Shown in pieces: positions 1-5,999 of a DNA stretch of 7,298 nucleotides. The DNA is from Pseudomonadota bacterium (GTDB lineage Bacteria; Pseudomonadota; Gammaproteobacteria; Burkholderiales; Thiobacillaceae). The notes beneath the pieces are model-generated. The model saw only the letters and a program-made list of their open reading frames with translations, was not told where the DNA came from and did no database searches. A program made the position numbers and the translations under genes. The stretch lies in assembly GCA_021791235.1 (NCBI GenBank), contig JAJYXA010000389.1, positions 1 to 7,298 of the forward strand, written 5' to 3'. The first letter of the stretch is position 1; each line of letters opens with the position of its first letter.

Positions 1-1579
1 AATGGTGCCTGGCGATGGCGATCTTTTCCTCGGTGATGTAGCCCGACAGGCGGATGACTTCCATGCGGTCGAGCAGCGCCGACGGAATCGAAAAATCGTT
101 CGCGGTGCAGATGAACAGCGCTTTCGACAAATCGAAGCGCACGTCGAGGTAATGGTCGAGGAAATCGGCGTTCTGCTCGGGGTCGAGCACTTCCAGCAGC
201 GCCGAGGCGGGGTCGCCCTGGTAGCTGGCGCCGATCTTGTCGATCTCGTCGAGCATGATGACCGGGTTGGCCGAGCCGACCTCCTTCAGCGCCTGCACGA
301 ACTTGCCCGGCATCGCGCCGATATAGGTGCGGCGGTGGCCCTTGATTTCGGCCTCGTCGCGCATGCCGCCGACCGAGAAGCGGTAGAACTTGCGCCCCAG
401 CGCCTCGGCGACGGATTTGCCGATCGAGGTCTTGCCCACGCCGGGCGGCCCGATCAGCAGCAGGATCGAACCGGCCATCTCGCCCTTCATCGCGCCGACG
501 GCGAGGAATTCGATGATGCGGTCCTTCACGTCTTCCAGCCCGTCGTGGTCGCGGTCGAGTATCCTGCGCGCGCGATCGAGGTCGACCTTGTCCTGCGTGT
601 GCACGCCCCACGGCAGCACGGTCAGCCAGTCGAGGTAGTTGCGGGTGACGGTGTATTCCGGCGAGCCGGTCTCCAGCAGCGACAGCTTGTGCATCTCCTC
701 GTCGATGCGCTTTTTTGCCTGCTCGGGCAGCGTCAGCCCGGCGAGGCGTTCGCGGAAGGTGTCGAGCTCGGCGGTCTTGTCGTCCTTGGCGAGGCCGAGT
801 TCCTTCTGGATCGCCTTCAACTGCTGGCGCAGGAAGAACTCGCGCTGCTGCTCGCTCATCTTCTCGTCGACTTTTTCGCGGATGTCCGATTGCAGCCGCG
901 CGACGTCGAGTTCCTTCTTCAGCAGCACCAGCACCTTTTCCATGCGCTTTTTCAGCGCGAAGGCCTCCAGCACGTCCTGCAACTCCTGCTTCGACGCAGT
1001 GGTCAGGCTGGCGGCGAAGTCGGTCAGCTGCGAGGGCTCGTTCGGCCCGAAGCGGTTGAGGAAGAATTTCAGCTCCTCGGAATACAGTGGATTGAGCGGC
1101 AGCAGCTCCTTGATGGTGTTGATGATGGCGATCGAATACGCGCGGATTTCCTCGGAATCCGGTTTGCCCGGCTCGTTCGGATAATCGACCCGGACCTTGT
1201 AGGGCGCGGTTTCGGACAGCCATTCGACAATGCGGAAACGCCGCACCCCTTCGGCGATGAACTGCATCTTGCCGTCTGCGCGCACCGGATGATGGATGCG
1301 CACCACCGTGCCGACGCTGCGAAAATCCGCCCGCTTCACGTCGTCGGTGTTGTCGGGCTTCACCAGCACCAGGCCCACCATGTGATGCGGGGTGTTGCCG
1401 ATGGCTTCCACGGTCGACAGCCACGGCGCTTCGTTCATCAGCAGCGGCAGGGTTTGCGCCGGAAAAAACGGCTTTTCGGTCAGCGGCAGCAGGTACAACT
1501 CGGACGGCAAGGCCGGTGCGGCCGGCAACTGCCGTTCATCGGACAGGATTTCGCCTTCCAGGGCAGAATCGTTGGGCAT
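1..1579 (-). CDS. lon: Lon-family ATP-dependent protease (AsrA-like paralogue), N-terminal part, cut by window edge
   Basis: Cytoplasmic AAA+ serine protease that unfolds and degrades selected or damaged proteins. 526 residues are visible. An N-terminal substrate-binding domain (about 26-220) is followed by a charged helical, coiled-coil-like stretch and then the AAA+ module. Seen directly: Walker A GPPGVGKT at 377-384, Walker B VIMLDEID at 440-447, and the arginine-finger motif LLDRMEV with Arg505. The proteolytic domain with the Ser-Lys dyad lies off the left edge, so activity cannot be judged. ATG at 1579 is the first in-frame Met; its Shine-Dalgarno is weak. The N-domain begins [15 protein letters not shown], unlike the LPLRDVVVYPHM-type start of housekeeping Lon, and from memory matches the second Lon of Pseudomonas (AsrA, PA0779 type). 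Walker A is about 20 residues later than in E. coli Lon. It follows motD after 59 nt on the same strand; co-transcription is possible but not shown. Family assignment is certain, the paralogue type likely. Confidence 0.95.
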   Translation of the reverse strand, partial: MPNDSALEGEILSDERQLPAAPALPSELYLLPLTEKPFFPAQTLPLLMNEAPWLSTVEAIGNTPHHMVGLVLVKPDNTDDVKRADFRSVGTVVRIHHPVRADGKMQFIAEGVRRFRIVEWLSETAPYKVRVDYPNEPGKPDSEEIRAYSIAIINTIKELLPLNPLYSEELKFFLNRFGPNEPSQLTDFAASLTTASKQELQDVLEAFALKKRMEKVLVLLKKELDVARLQSDIREKVDEKMSEQQREFFLRQQLKAIQKELGLAKDDKTAELDTFRERLAGLTLPEQAKKRIDEEMHKLSLLETGSPEYTVTRNYLDWLTVLPWGVHTQDKVDLDRARRILDRDHDGLEDVKDRIIEFLAVGAMKGEMAGSILLLIGPPGVGKTSIGKSVAEALGRKFYRFSVGGMRDEAEIKGHRRTYIGAMPGKFVQALKEVGSANPVIMLDEIDKIGASYQGDPASALLEVLDPEQNADFLDHYLDVRFDLSKALFICTANDFSIPSALLDRMEVIRLSGYITEEKIAIARHH

Positions 1580-1597
1580 GGTTGAGCATTTCAGTCC

Positions 1598-1637
1598 AAT
1601 GGGCAGGAATTACAAGTATCGGGCCTGTCAGCCCATT
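1598..1637 (-). promoter_or_regulatory. Inverted repeat in the motD-lon spacer, possible alternative hairpins
   Basis: The 59-nt spacer (1580-1638) is the only real gap in the window. On the transcribed strand AATGGGC (1637-1631) can pair with GCCCATT (1604-1598) around a 26-nt loop. The same GGGC can instead pair with a nearer GCCC (1624-1621) in a short 4-bp stem. No T-run follows either arm, so this is not a convincing intrinsic terminator. I see no clear sigma-70, sigma-28, sigma-32 or sigma-54 promoter here. A role in lon translation or mRNA processing is only a guess; chance is possible. Confidence 0.25.
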
Positions 1638-1638
1638 T

Positions 1639-2415
1639 TCAAGGCGGGCCCGTGCCGGGACGTACCGGAATTTCCTCGATGGTATCCGGCAGCCCGGAGA
1701 GAATCATCAACTCGACCCGGCGGTTGCGCGCACGCCCTTGCGGCGTATCGTTGGAAGCAATCGGCTGGCTGGCCTCGCGCCCGATGGCGAGCAGGCGCTC
1801 GGGGGCGATGCCGTTGTCGACCAGCAGGCGTACCACGCTGGTGGCCCGCACCGCCGACAACTCCCAGTTGGAGGCGAACACCGAATTGCTGATCGGCACG
1901 ACGTCGGTGTGGCCGGTGATTTCCAGCTTGAACGGCTCGTTCTTCAGGGTTTCCGCCACGGCGCGCAGCACAGCCAGCGATTGCGGCTCCAGCTCGGCGC
2001 GTCCCGGCTCGAACAGCACGTTGGCATTGATTTCGATGCTGACGCCGCGCCGGCTCTGGGTGACCCGCACCTTGCCCTCCTTCACCAGCGGCGCCATCAC
2101 GTCGAGCAGGTTGCTCGCCACCTCGGTCATGTGCGCCTGCTCTTCGATCGCCTGCTGCTGCCTCAGCGTGCGTTGCCTGACTTCGGGCGGCAGCGCCTGC
2201 GGCGTCAGCTGCGGCACCGGAACATCGCCGGCCGACGTCCTGCCGAAGGCGTCCCCGAGCGCGCCGGCCAGGACACGGAACTTGTTTTCATTGACCGCCG
2301 AAATGGCGTACATCACCACAAAGAATGCAAATAGCAGGGTGATGAAGTCGGCGTAGGAAATCAGCCAGCGGTCGTGGTTGTCGTGATCGGAGGCGATGCG
2401 GCGGCGGCGGCGCAT
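1639..2415 (-). CDS. motD: Flagellar motor stator protein MotD (MotB family)
   Basis: Inner-membrane stator subunit that anchors the MotC/MotD ion channel to peptidoglycan and carries the ion-binding aspartate. 258 residues. A basic N-terminus with five consecutive Arg (2-6) is followed by one membrane helix (about 17-40) holding the YADF motif; Asp23 corresponds to Asp32 of E. coli MotB. A Gln/Pro-rich linker leads to an OmpA-like peptidoglycan-binding domain (about 125-237) with GHTD at 168-171, NWELSAVRA at 183-191 and RARNRRVEL at 228-236. The reading frame is open far upstream, but ATG at 2415 is the right start: it immediately precedes the membrane helix, has AAGGGA 8 nt upstream, and overlaps the motC stop by one base (TGATG). 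It is called MotD rather than MotB because of its MotC partner and its position downstream of fliA. Proton rather than sodium coupling is the likely default but cannot be read from the sequence. Confidence 0.95.
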   Translation of the reverse strand: MRRRRRIASDHDNHDRWLISYADFITLLFAFFVVMYAISAVNENKFRVLAGALGDAFGRTSAGDVPVPQLTPQALPPEVRQRTLRQQQAIEEQAHMTEVASNLLDVMAPLVKEGKVRVTQSRRGVSIEINANVLFEPGRAELEPQSLAVLRAVAETLKNEPFKLEITGHTDVVPISNSVFASNWELSAVRATSVVRLLVDNGIAPERLLAIGREASQPIASNDTPQGRARNRRVELMILSGLPDTIEEIPVRPGTGPP

Positions 2416-3152
2416 CACAGATATCCCTTGAGGCGCGCCTCGATGATGCGCGGGTTGTCGCCCTGGGCAATGCCGACGAGGCCGTCGCAGATGATTTCGC
2501 GCTCGGCGACCCGGCGCGCGATGGTGAACTTGATCTTGTTGGCGATCGGCAGGAACACCAGGTTGGCGAGGCCGACGCCGTAGATGGTGGCGACAAAGGC
2601 GACCGCGATGCCGGACCCCAGCTTGCCGGGATCCGCCAGGTTTTCCATGACGTGGATCAGGCCGATCACCGCGCCCAGAATGCCGAGCGTGGGGGCATAG
2701 CCGCCCGCCGCTTCCCACACCCGCGCAGCCTGGCGCTCGGCGGTCTCGAAGCCGACGATCTGCACATCGAGCGTGTCGCGCAGCTTGGCCGCATCGGCGC
2801 CGTCGACCAGCAACTGCAGGCCGGTTCGCTGGAACGGATCGTGCGTCAGGTTGAGGTGCTTTTCCAGCGCCAGCATGCCCTCCTGCCGCGCGGTGTGCGA
2901 CCACTGAACCACGCGGCGAATCAGCACGCCGGCTTCCGGTTCGGGCGGACGGAACGCCCACTTCGCCATGCGCACGCCCTGGATGAAAACAGGCAGGGGG
3001 TAATGCAGCAGCACCGCAGCCAGGGTGCCGATCACCACGATGACGAAGGCGGCCGGCTGCAGGAACAGGCCGATCTGCCCGCCTTCCATCGCCTGGCCGC
3101 CGAGGATGGCGACCGCGCCCAGCCCAAGCCCGATCAGGCTGCCACGATCCAT
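2415..3152 (-). CDS. motC: Flagellar motor stator protein MotC (MotA family)
   Basis: Inner-membrane proton-channel subunit that forms the stator with MotD and pushes on the FliG rotor. 245 residues. Hydrophobic segments are seen at about 5-20, 33-50, 152-170 and 180-203, giving the four-helix MotA plan. The cytoplasmic loop between helices 2 and 3 carries ARQEGMLALE (88-97), matching the MotA stretch with the rotor-contacting Arg90 and Glu98 (here Arg89 and Glu97). Pro154 in GGYAPTLGILG and Pro202 correspond to the two conserved MotA prolines (173 and 222 in E. coli). The start overlaps the 3' end of fliA by 19 nt and is preceded by a purine-rich AAGAAGA. The stop overlaps the motD start by one base. 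The compact loop is typical of the MotC/PomA-like branch rather than the longer E. coli MotA. In Pseudomonas four che genes separate fliA from motC; none is present here. Confidence 0.95.
   Translation of the reverse strand: MDRGSLIGLGLGAVAILGGQAMEGGQIGLFLQPAAFVIVVIGTLAAVLLHYPLPVFIQGVRMAKWAFRPPEPEAGVLIRRVVQWSHTARQEGMLALEKHLNLTHDPFQRTGLQLLVDGADAAKLRDTLDVQIVGFETAERQAARVWEAAGGYAPTLGILGAVIGLIHVMENLADPGKLGSGIAVAFVATIYGVGLANLVFLPIANKIKFTIARRVAEREIICDGLVGIAQGDNPRIIEARLKGYL
2424..2429 (-). promoter_or_regulatory. Ribosome binding site of motD
   Basis: AAGGGA lies inside the 3' end of motC, 8 nt before the motD ATG. It supports ATG 2415 over any start farther upstream in the long open frame, and fits translational coupling through the TGATG stop/start overlap. 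Confidence 0.65.
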
Positions 3153-3865
3153 GCGTCTTCTTTCAGCTTGGCGCGCAGACGCGCGATGGCCTGGCCGTGC
3201 AGCTGGCAGATGCGCGATTCGCTGACGCCGAACACTTCGCTGATTTCGCGCAGGTTGAGTTCCTGTTCGTAATACAGCGACATCAGCATCTGCTCGCGCT
3301 CCGGCAGGTTTTCGATGCCGGCGATGATGCAGGCGCGCAGGTTGGCGTCGAGCAGCTGCGGCAACGGCATGGTGGCCGCGTCCGCCGACTGCTTGTCGAG
3401 GAAGGAATCGTCCTCGTCGGACTCGCCGAAATCCTCGAAATACAGCAACTGGTGGCCGCGCGCGTCGCCCAGCATGGCCTGGTATTCGGCCAGCGGAATT
3501 TTCATCGCCGCGGCGATTTCGGTTTCACTGGGCTGCCGCCCGAGTTTGTGCTGCAGCGCGCCGATGGCCTGTTCGATCTTGCGCATCGACTGGCGTGCGC
3601 TGCGCGGCATCCAGTCGGACTGCCGCAACTCGTCGATCATCGAGCCGCGGATGCGCTGGATGGCATAGGCCTCGAACTGCGCGCTCTGCGCTTCGTCGTA
3701 GCGGCTGACGGCGTCGAGCAGGCCGATCATGCCGGCCTGCACCAAGTCGTCTTCCTCCACGCTGGGCGGCAACCGCCCCATCATGTGATGGGCCAGCCGC
3801 TTGACCATGGGCATGTAGTGCGTCAGCAGGTCGCTTTTTTCGCTTTTACCTGTTGCGGTGTACAT
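3134..3865 (-). CDS. fliA: RNA polymerase sigma-28 factor FliA
   Basis: Alternative sigma factor that directs RNA polymerase to late flagellar and chemotaxis promoters; normally held by the anti-sigma FlgM until the hook is complete. 243 residues, the usual FliA length. Region 2 is seen at about 14-89: DLVQAGMIGLLDAVSRYD (40-57) for core binding and AYAIQRIRGSMIDELR (66-81) with the following SDWMPRS (83-89) for promoter -10 contact. Region 3 covers about 95-140, then an acidic linker (EDFGESDEDD, 144-153). Region 4 (about 187-235) contains the helix-turn-helix LREISEVFGVSESRICQLH that reads the -35. ATG 3865 lies 6 nt after the flhG stop with AAGGGGG upstream (9-nt spacing). The 3' end overlaps motC by 19 nt. 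I could not find a TAAA-N15-GCCGATAA sigma-28 promoter on the coding strand within the window. Confidence 0.97.
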   Translation of the reverse strand: MYTATGKSEKSDLLTHYMPMVKRLAHHMMGRLPPSVEEDDLVQAGMIGLLDAVSRYDEAQSAQFEAYAIQRIRGSMIDELRQSDWMPRSARQSMRKIEQAIGALQHKLGRQPSETEIAAAMKIPLAEYQAMLGDARGHQLLYFEDFGESDEDDSFLDKQSADAATMPLPQLLDANLRACIIAGIENLPEREQMLMSLYYEQELNLREISEVFGVSESRICQLHGQAIARLRAKLKEDAWIVAA

Positions 3866-3877
3866 GGGTAATTACCC
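3866..3877 (-). promoter_or_regulatory. Perfect 12-bp palindrome in the fliA translation-initiation region
   Basis: GGGTAATTACCC is a perfect palindrome lying directly against the fliA ATG. It includes the flhG TAA stop (3874-3872) and shares its G residues with the AAGGGGG Shine-Dalgarno (3881-3875). It could act as a protein-binding half-site pair or occlude the ribosome site, but with no central loop a stable RNA hairpin is unlikely. Its function is unknown and it may be fortuitous. Confidence 0.3.
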
Positions 3878-4771
3878 CCTTCTGTAGGCTTCCACCAGGC
3901 GTCCGCCCTGGATCACGCGCTGGATGAAGCCGCCGACGCTGCCCAGACTGGGGGGAGACGGCCAGCGCAGCAGGCCGTCGGCCAGTTTTCGGAACTGCGA
4001 AGTGGACTGGGCAACGGGAAACGCGTCCACCACCGAAGTGCGCAAGCGGTTCGCGCGGTTCAGCCGATCGTCCAGCGGAACATAGCCGAGGTAATCGACC
4101 GACACGCCCAGATAGCGCTCGGCGGTCCGGGCAAAATTGTGCGCCACCGCCTGCGCCTGCTCCGGCGATTCCATGCGATTGAGCAGCAGGCGGAACCGGC
4201 GCTTGCCGAAATTGTGCGCCAGCCGCTTGACCAGCGTGTAGGCCTGGGTGATCGCCGTGCTGCCGGGCGGCAGCACCACCATGATTTCGGAGGCGGCAAG
4301 GCCCAGCGGCAGGGCATCGGGGTCGGTGGCTTCCTCCATGTCCACCAGCACCACGTCGACGCCGCACTGCAGGCGATTGAAGCTCTGCGCCAGCCATTCC
4401 TGGTCGCGATCCGACAGCCGGCCCAGGCGGTTGAAGCCGCCGCCGATCGGCAGCACCTGCACGTTGTCGGGGCCGTTGAGGATCAGCGCATCCAGGGTGC
4501 AGCGCCCTTCGATCACGTCCGACACGTCGAAACGCGGCACCAGGCCCAGCGCGGCGCAGGCGCCGCGGCCGTACCGGTCCTGGTCGACGATGAGCACGTC
4601 GCGTCCGGAGCGTCCCAGGGCGACCGCCAGGTTGGCGGTCGCGGCCGTCTTGCCCGCGCCCTGCTGTCCCGACATCACGGTAATGACCTGAAACCCGGAC
4701 TGACCCAGCAGACGGCGCAGTCCGGCGGCCTGATCGCCGACGAATTTATCCAAGGGCCACCGCGCTTTCAC
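3872..4771 (-). CDS. flhG: Flagellar number regulator FlhG/FleN, MinD-like ATPase with degenerate P-loop
   Basis: SIMIBI-class partner of FlhF that limits the number of polar flagella. 299 residues from GTG 4771. The N-terminal DQAAGLR (13-19) fits the DQAxxLR helix known to stimulate FlhF GTPase. The nucleotide-binding core is divergent. The P-loop reads SGQQGAGKT (34-42): Lys41 is kept but the MinD/ParA signature lysine of KGGVGKT is replaced by Gln. The Walker A' region is VDQDRYGRGA (62-71) instead of the usual DADLGLAN. The Walker B region is VVLVDMEEA (140-148) where FleN normally has DTAAG. TAITQAYTLVKRL (172-184) is a good match to the conserved ITDAYALIK segment. The last 20 residues could form an amphipathic membrane-targeting helix (inference). 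The start is uncertain: GTG 4771 overlaps flhF by 26 nt with a weak ribosome site; an in-frame TTG at 4753 would give MDKFVGDQA, a more family-like N-terminus, and cut the overlap to 8 nt. Confidence 0.92.
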   Translation of the reverse strand: MKARWPLDKFVGDQAAGLRRLLGQSGFQVITVMSGQQGAGKTAATANLAVALGRSGRDVLIVDQDRYGRGACAALGLVPRFDVSDVIEGRCTLDALILNGPDNVQVLPIGGGFNRLGRLSDRDQEWLAQSFNRLQCGVDVVLVDMEEATDPDALPLGLAASEIMVVLPPGSTAITQAYTLVKRLAHNFGKRRFRLLLNRMESPEQAQAVAHNFARTAERYLGVSVDYLGYVPLDDRLNRANRLRTSVVDAFPVAQSTSQFRKLADGLLRWPSPPSLGSVGGFIQRVIQGGRLVEAYRRG

Positions 4772-5999
4772 GATGGCTTGCCTGCATGCCGCTCATTGCA
4801 AAAGCCAGTTCGCTTTCGTCCAGCTTCCACGGCGAAGTGAGCGTGCGGGTCTTGAAGGCCCGGTGAATCAGGTACTGGCGATTGGCCAGGTGCAGATCCT
4901 CCGGCACGCGCTGGCCGGTCGCCAGATAGTGCACGCTCAGCTCGTGGCGGATCGCGCAATCGAGTGCCGGACCGAGGCTCGCCGCCTCGTCGACTTTCGA
5001 CAGGATGCAGCCGTCCAGCCCGTGCGTCCGATAGGCCTGCACCACCTCGTTCAGAGTGTCGCCATGGCTGGTGGCGTTGAGCAACAATAATCGTTTGATC
5101 GGCTTGCCGGCCTGGCACAGCATCTCGACCTGCTCGGCGACGGCCTGGTCGCGCTGGCTCATGCCGACGGTGTCGATCAGCACGGTGTGCTTGTTGCGCA
5201 GCTCGGACAGGGCCAGCCGCAGGTCGGCGGCATCGCGCACCGCGTGCACGGTCACGCCGAGTATCCTGCCGTAGATGCGCAACTGCTCGTGGCCGCCGAT
5301 GCGGTAGCTGTCGGTGGTCAGCAGCGCCAGCTTGTCGGCGCCGTGGCGCACCACGAAGCGTGCTGCCAGCTTGGCGGTGGTGGTGGTCTTGCCGGCGCCG
5401 GTCGGCCCCATCAGGGCGAACACGCCGCCGCCGTCGAGCAGGTCGGTTTCGTTCTGCATCACGTTGAGGCGCTTCATCAGGGTGTTGCGCATCCAGGCCT
5501 GCGCCTGCTCGGCGTCGCCCTTGGGCAGGGCTTCCAGCATCTCGCGCGCCAGAGTGGCGGAAAAGCCGGCCGCCAGCATGTCGCGCATCACGCCGGCGCC
5601 GGACGGGTCGCGCCCCGGCAGGTCGCGCCAGGCCAGGTCGGCAAGCTGGCTCTCCAGCCGCGTCTGCAGCGTCTTGATTTCGCCGATGACGCTTTTCGCC
5701 AGTTGGGTACTGTCCTCGCTCGGCACGGCGACGCGCTCGATCAGGCGGCGCTTGATGGTGACCTCGGGCCGCGGTTCGATTTCTCCGGCTGGCATCGGGA
5801 CACGCTTGATGGAAACCGGCGCAGGTTCTTCCACCACCGGCGGCGCCATCGAGGCGATATCCTCCGCCGCCAGGGCCAGCACCTCGACCCCGCCGTCGAC
5901 GGCGCGATTGGACAGGATGACCGCATCGGGTCCGAGGGCGTCGCGCAACTGGCGCATGGCTTCACGGGATGTTCTGGCGACGATTCGTTTCACGTTCAT
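4746..5999 (-). CDS. flhF: Flagellar biosynthesis SRP-type GTPase FlhF
   Basis: SRP-family GTPase that localises at the cell pole and sets where the flagellum is built, with activity tuned by FlhG. 417 residues, within the usual range. A basic N-terminal domain (MNVKRIVARTSREAMRQLRD; ALGPDAVILSNR at 21-32) is followed by a Pro-rich variable linker (about 50-90), a helical N domain (about 98-180) and the G domain. The G1 P-loop is GPTGAGKTTTTAKLA (198-212). TTDSYRIGGHEQLRIYG (228-244), the G3 motif DTVG (276-279) and the G4 motif SKVDEA (334-339, commonly TKLDEA) are all present, so an active GTPase is expected. The ATG overlaps the flhA stop as ATGA and has a strong GGAGGAG ribosome site. The 3' end overlaps flhG. 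Adjacent flhF and flhG usually mark a polar flagellar pattern. Confidence 0.97.
   Translation of the reverse strand: MNVKRIVARTSREAMRQLRDALGPDAVILSNRAVDGGVEVLALAAEDIASMAPPVVEEPAPVSIKRVPMPAGEIEPRPEVTIKRRLIERVAVPSEDSTQLAKSVIGEIKTLQTRLESQLADLAWRDLPGRDPSGAGVMRDMLAAGFSATLAREMLEALPKGDAEQAQAWMRNTLMKRLNVMQNETDLLDGGGVFALMGPTGAGKTTTTAKLAARFVVRHGADKLALLTTDSYRIGGHEQLRIYGRILGVTVHAVRDAADLRLALSELRNKHTVLIDTVGMSQRDQAVAEQVEMLCQAGKPIKRLLLLNATSHGDTLNEVVQAYRTHGLDGCILSKVDEAASLGPALDCAIRHELSVHYLATGQRVPEDLHLANRQYLIHRAFKTRTLTSPWKLDESELAFAMSGMQASHRESAVALG

Noticed and set aside
556..567. A 12-mer (CGAGTATCCTGC) found here in lon and again at 5258-5269 in flhF, both times covering the rare codons AGG ATA
   Set aside because: About one or two such 12-mer coincidences are expected by chance in 7.3 kb, and both copies fall in conserved coding positions (RIL).
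2..1585. Long open frame of 527 codons on the plus strand, antisense to lon
   Set aside because: The minus-strand frame encodes an unmistakable Lon with intact motifs; the antisense frame has a low-complexity Arg/Gln/His/Leu-rich composition typical of GC-rich shadow frames.
1621..1634. Short GGGC-TGACAG-GCCC stem after motD as an intrinsic terminator
   Set aside because: The stem has only four base pairs and no downstream T-tract, so termination here is not supported.
2416..2961. N-terminal extension of the motD frame up to 2961, giving a 440-residue protein
   Set aside because: The extension lies wholly inside motC in another frame, is Arg/Ala-rich with no motif, and ATG 2415 has a good ribosome site just before the membrane helix.
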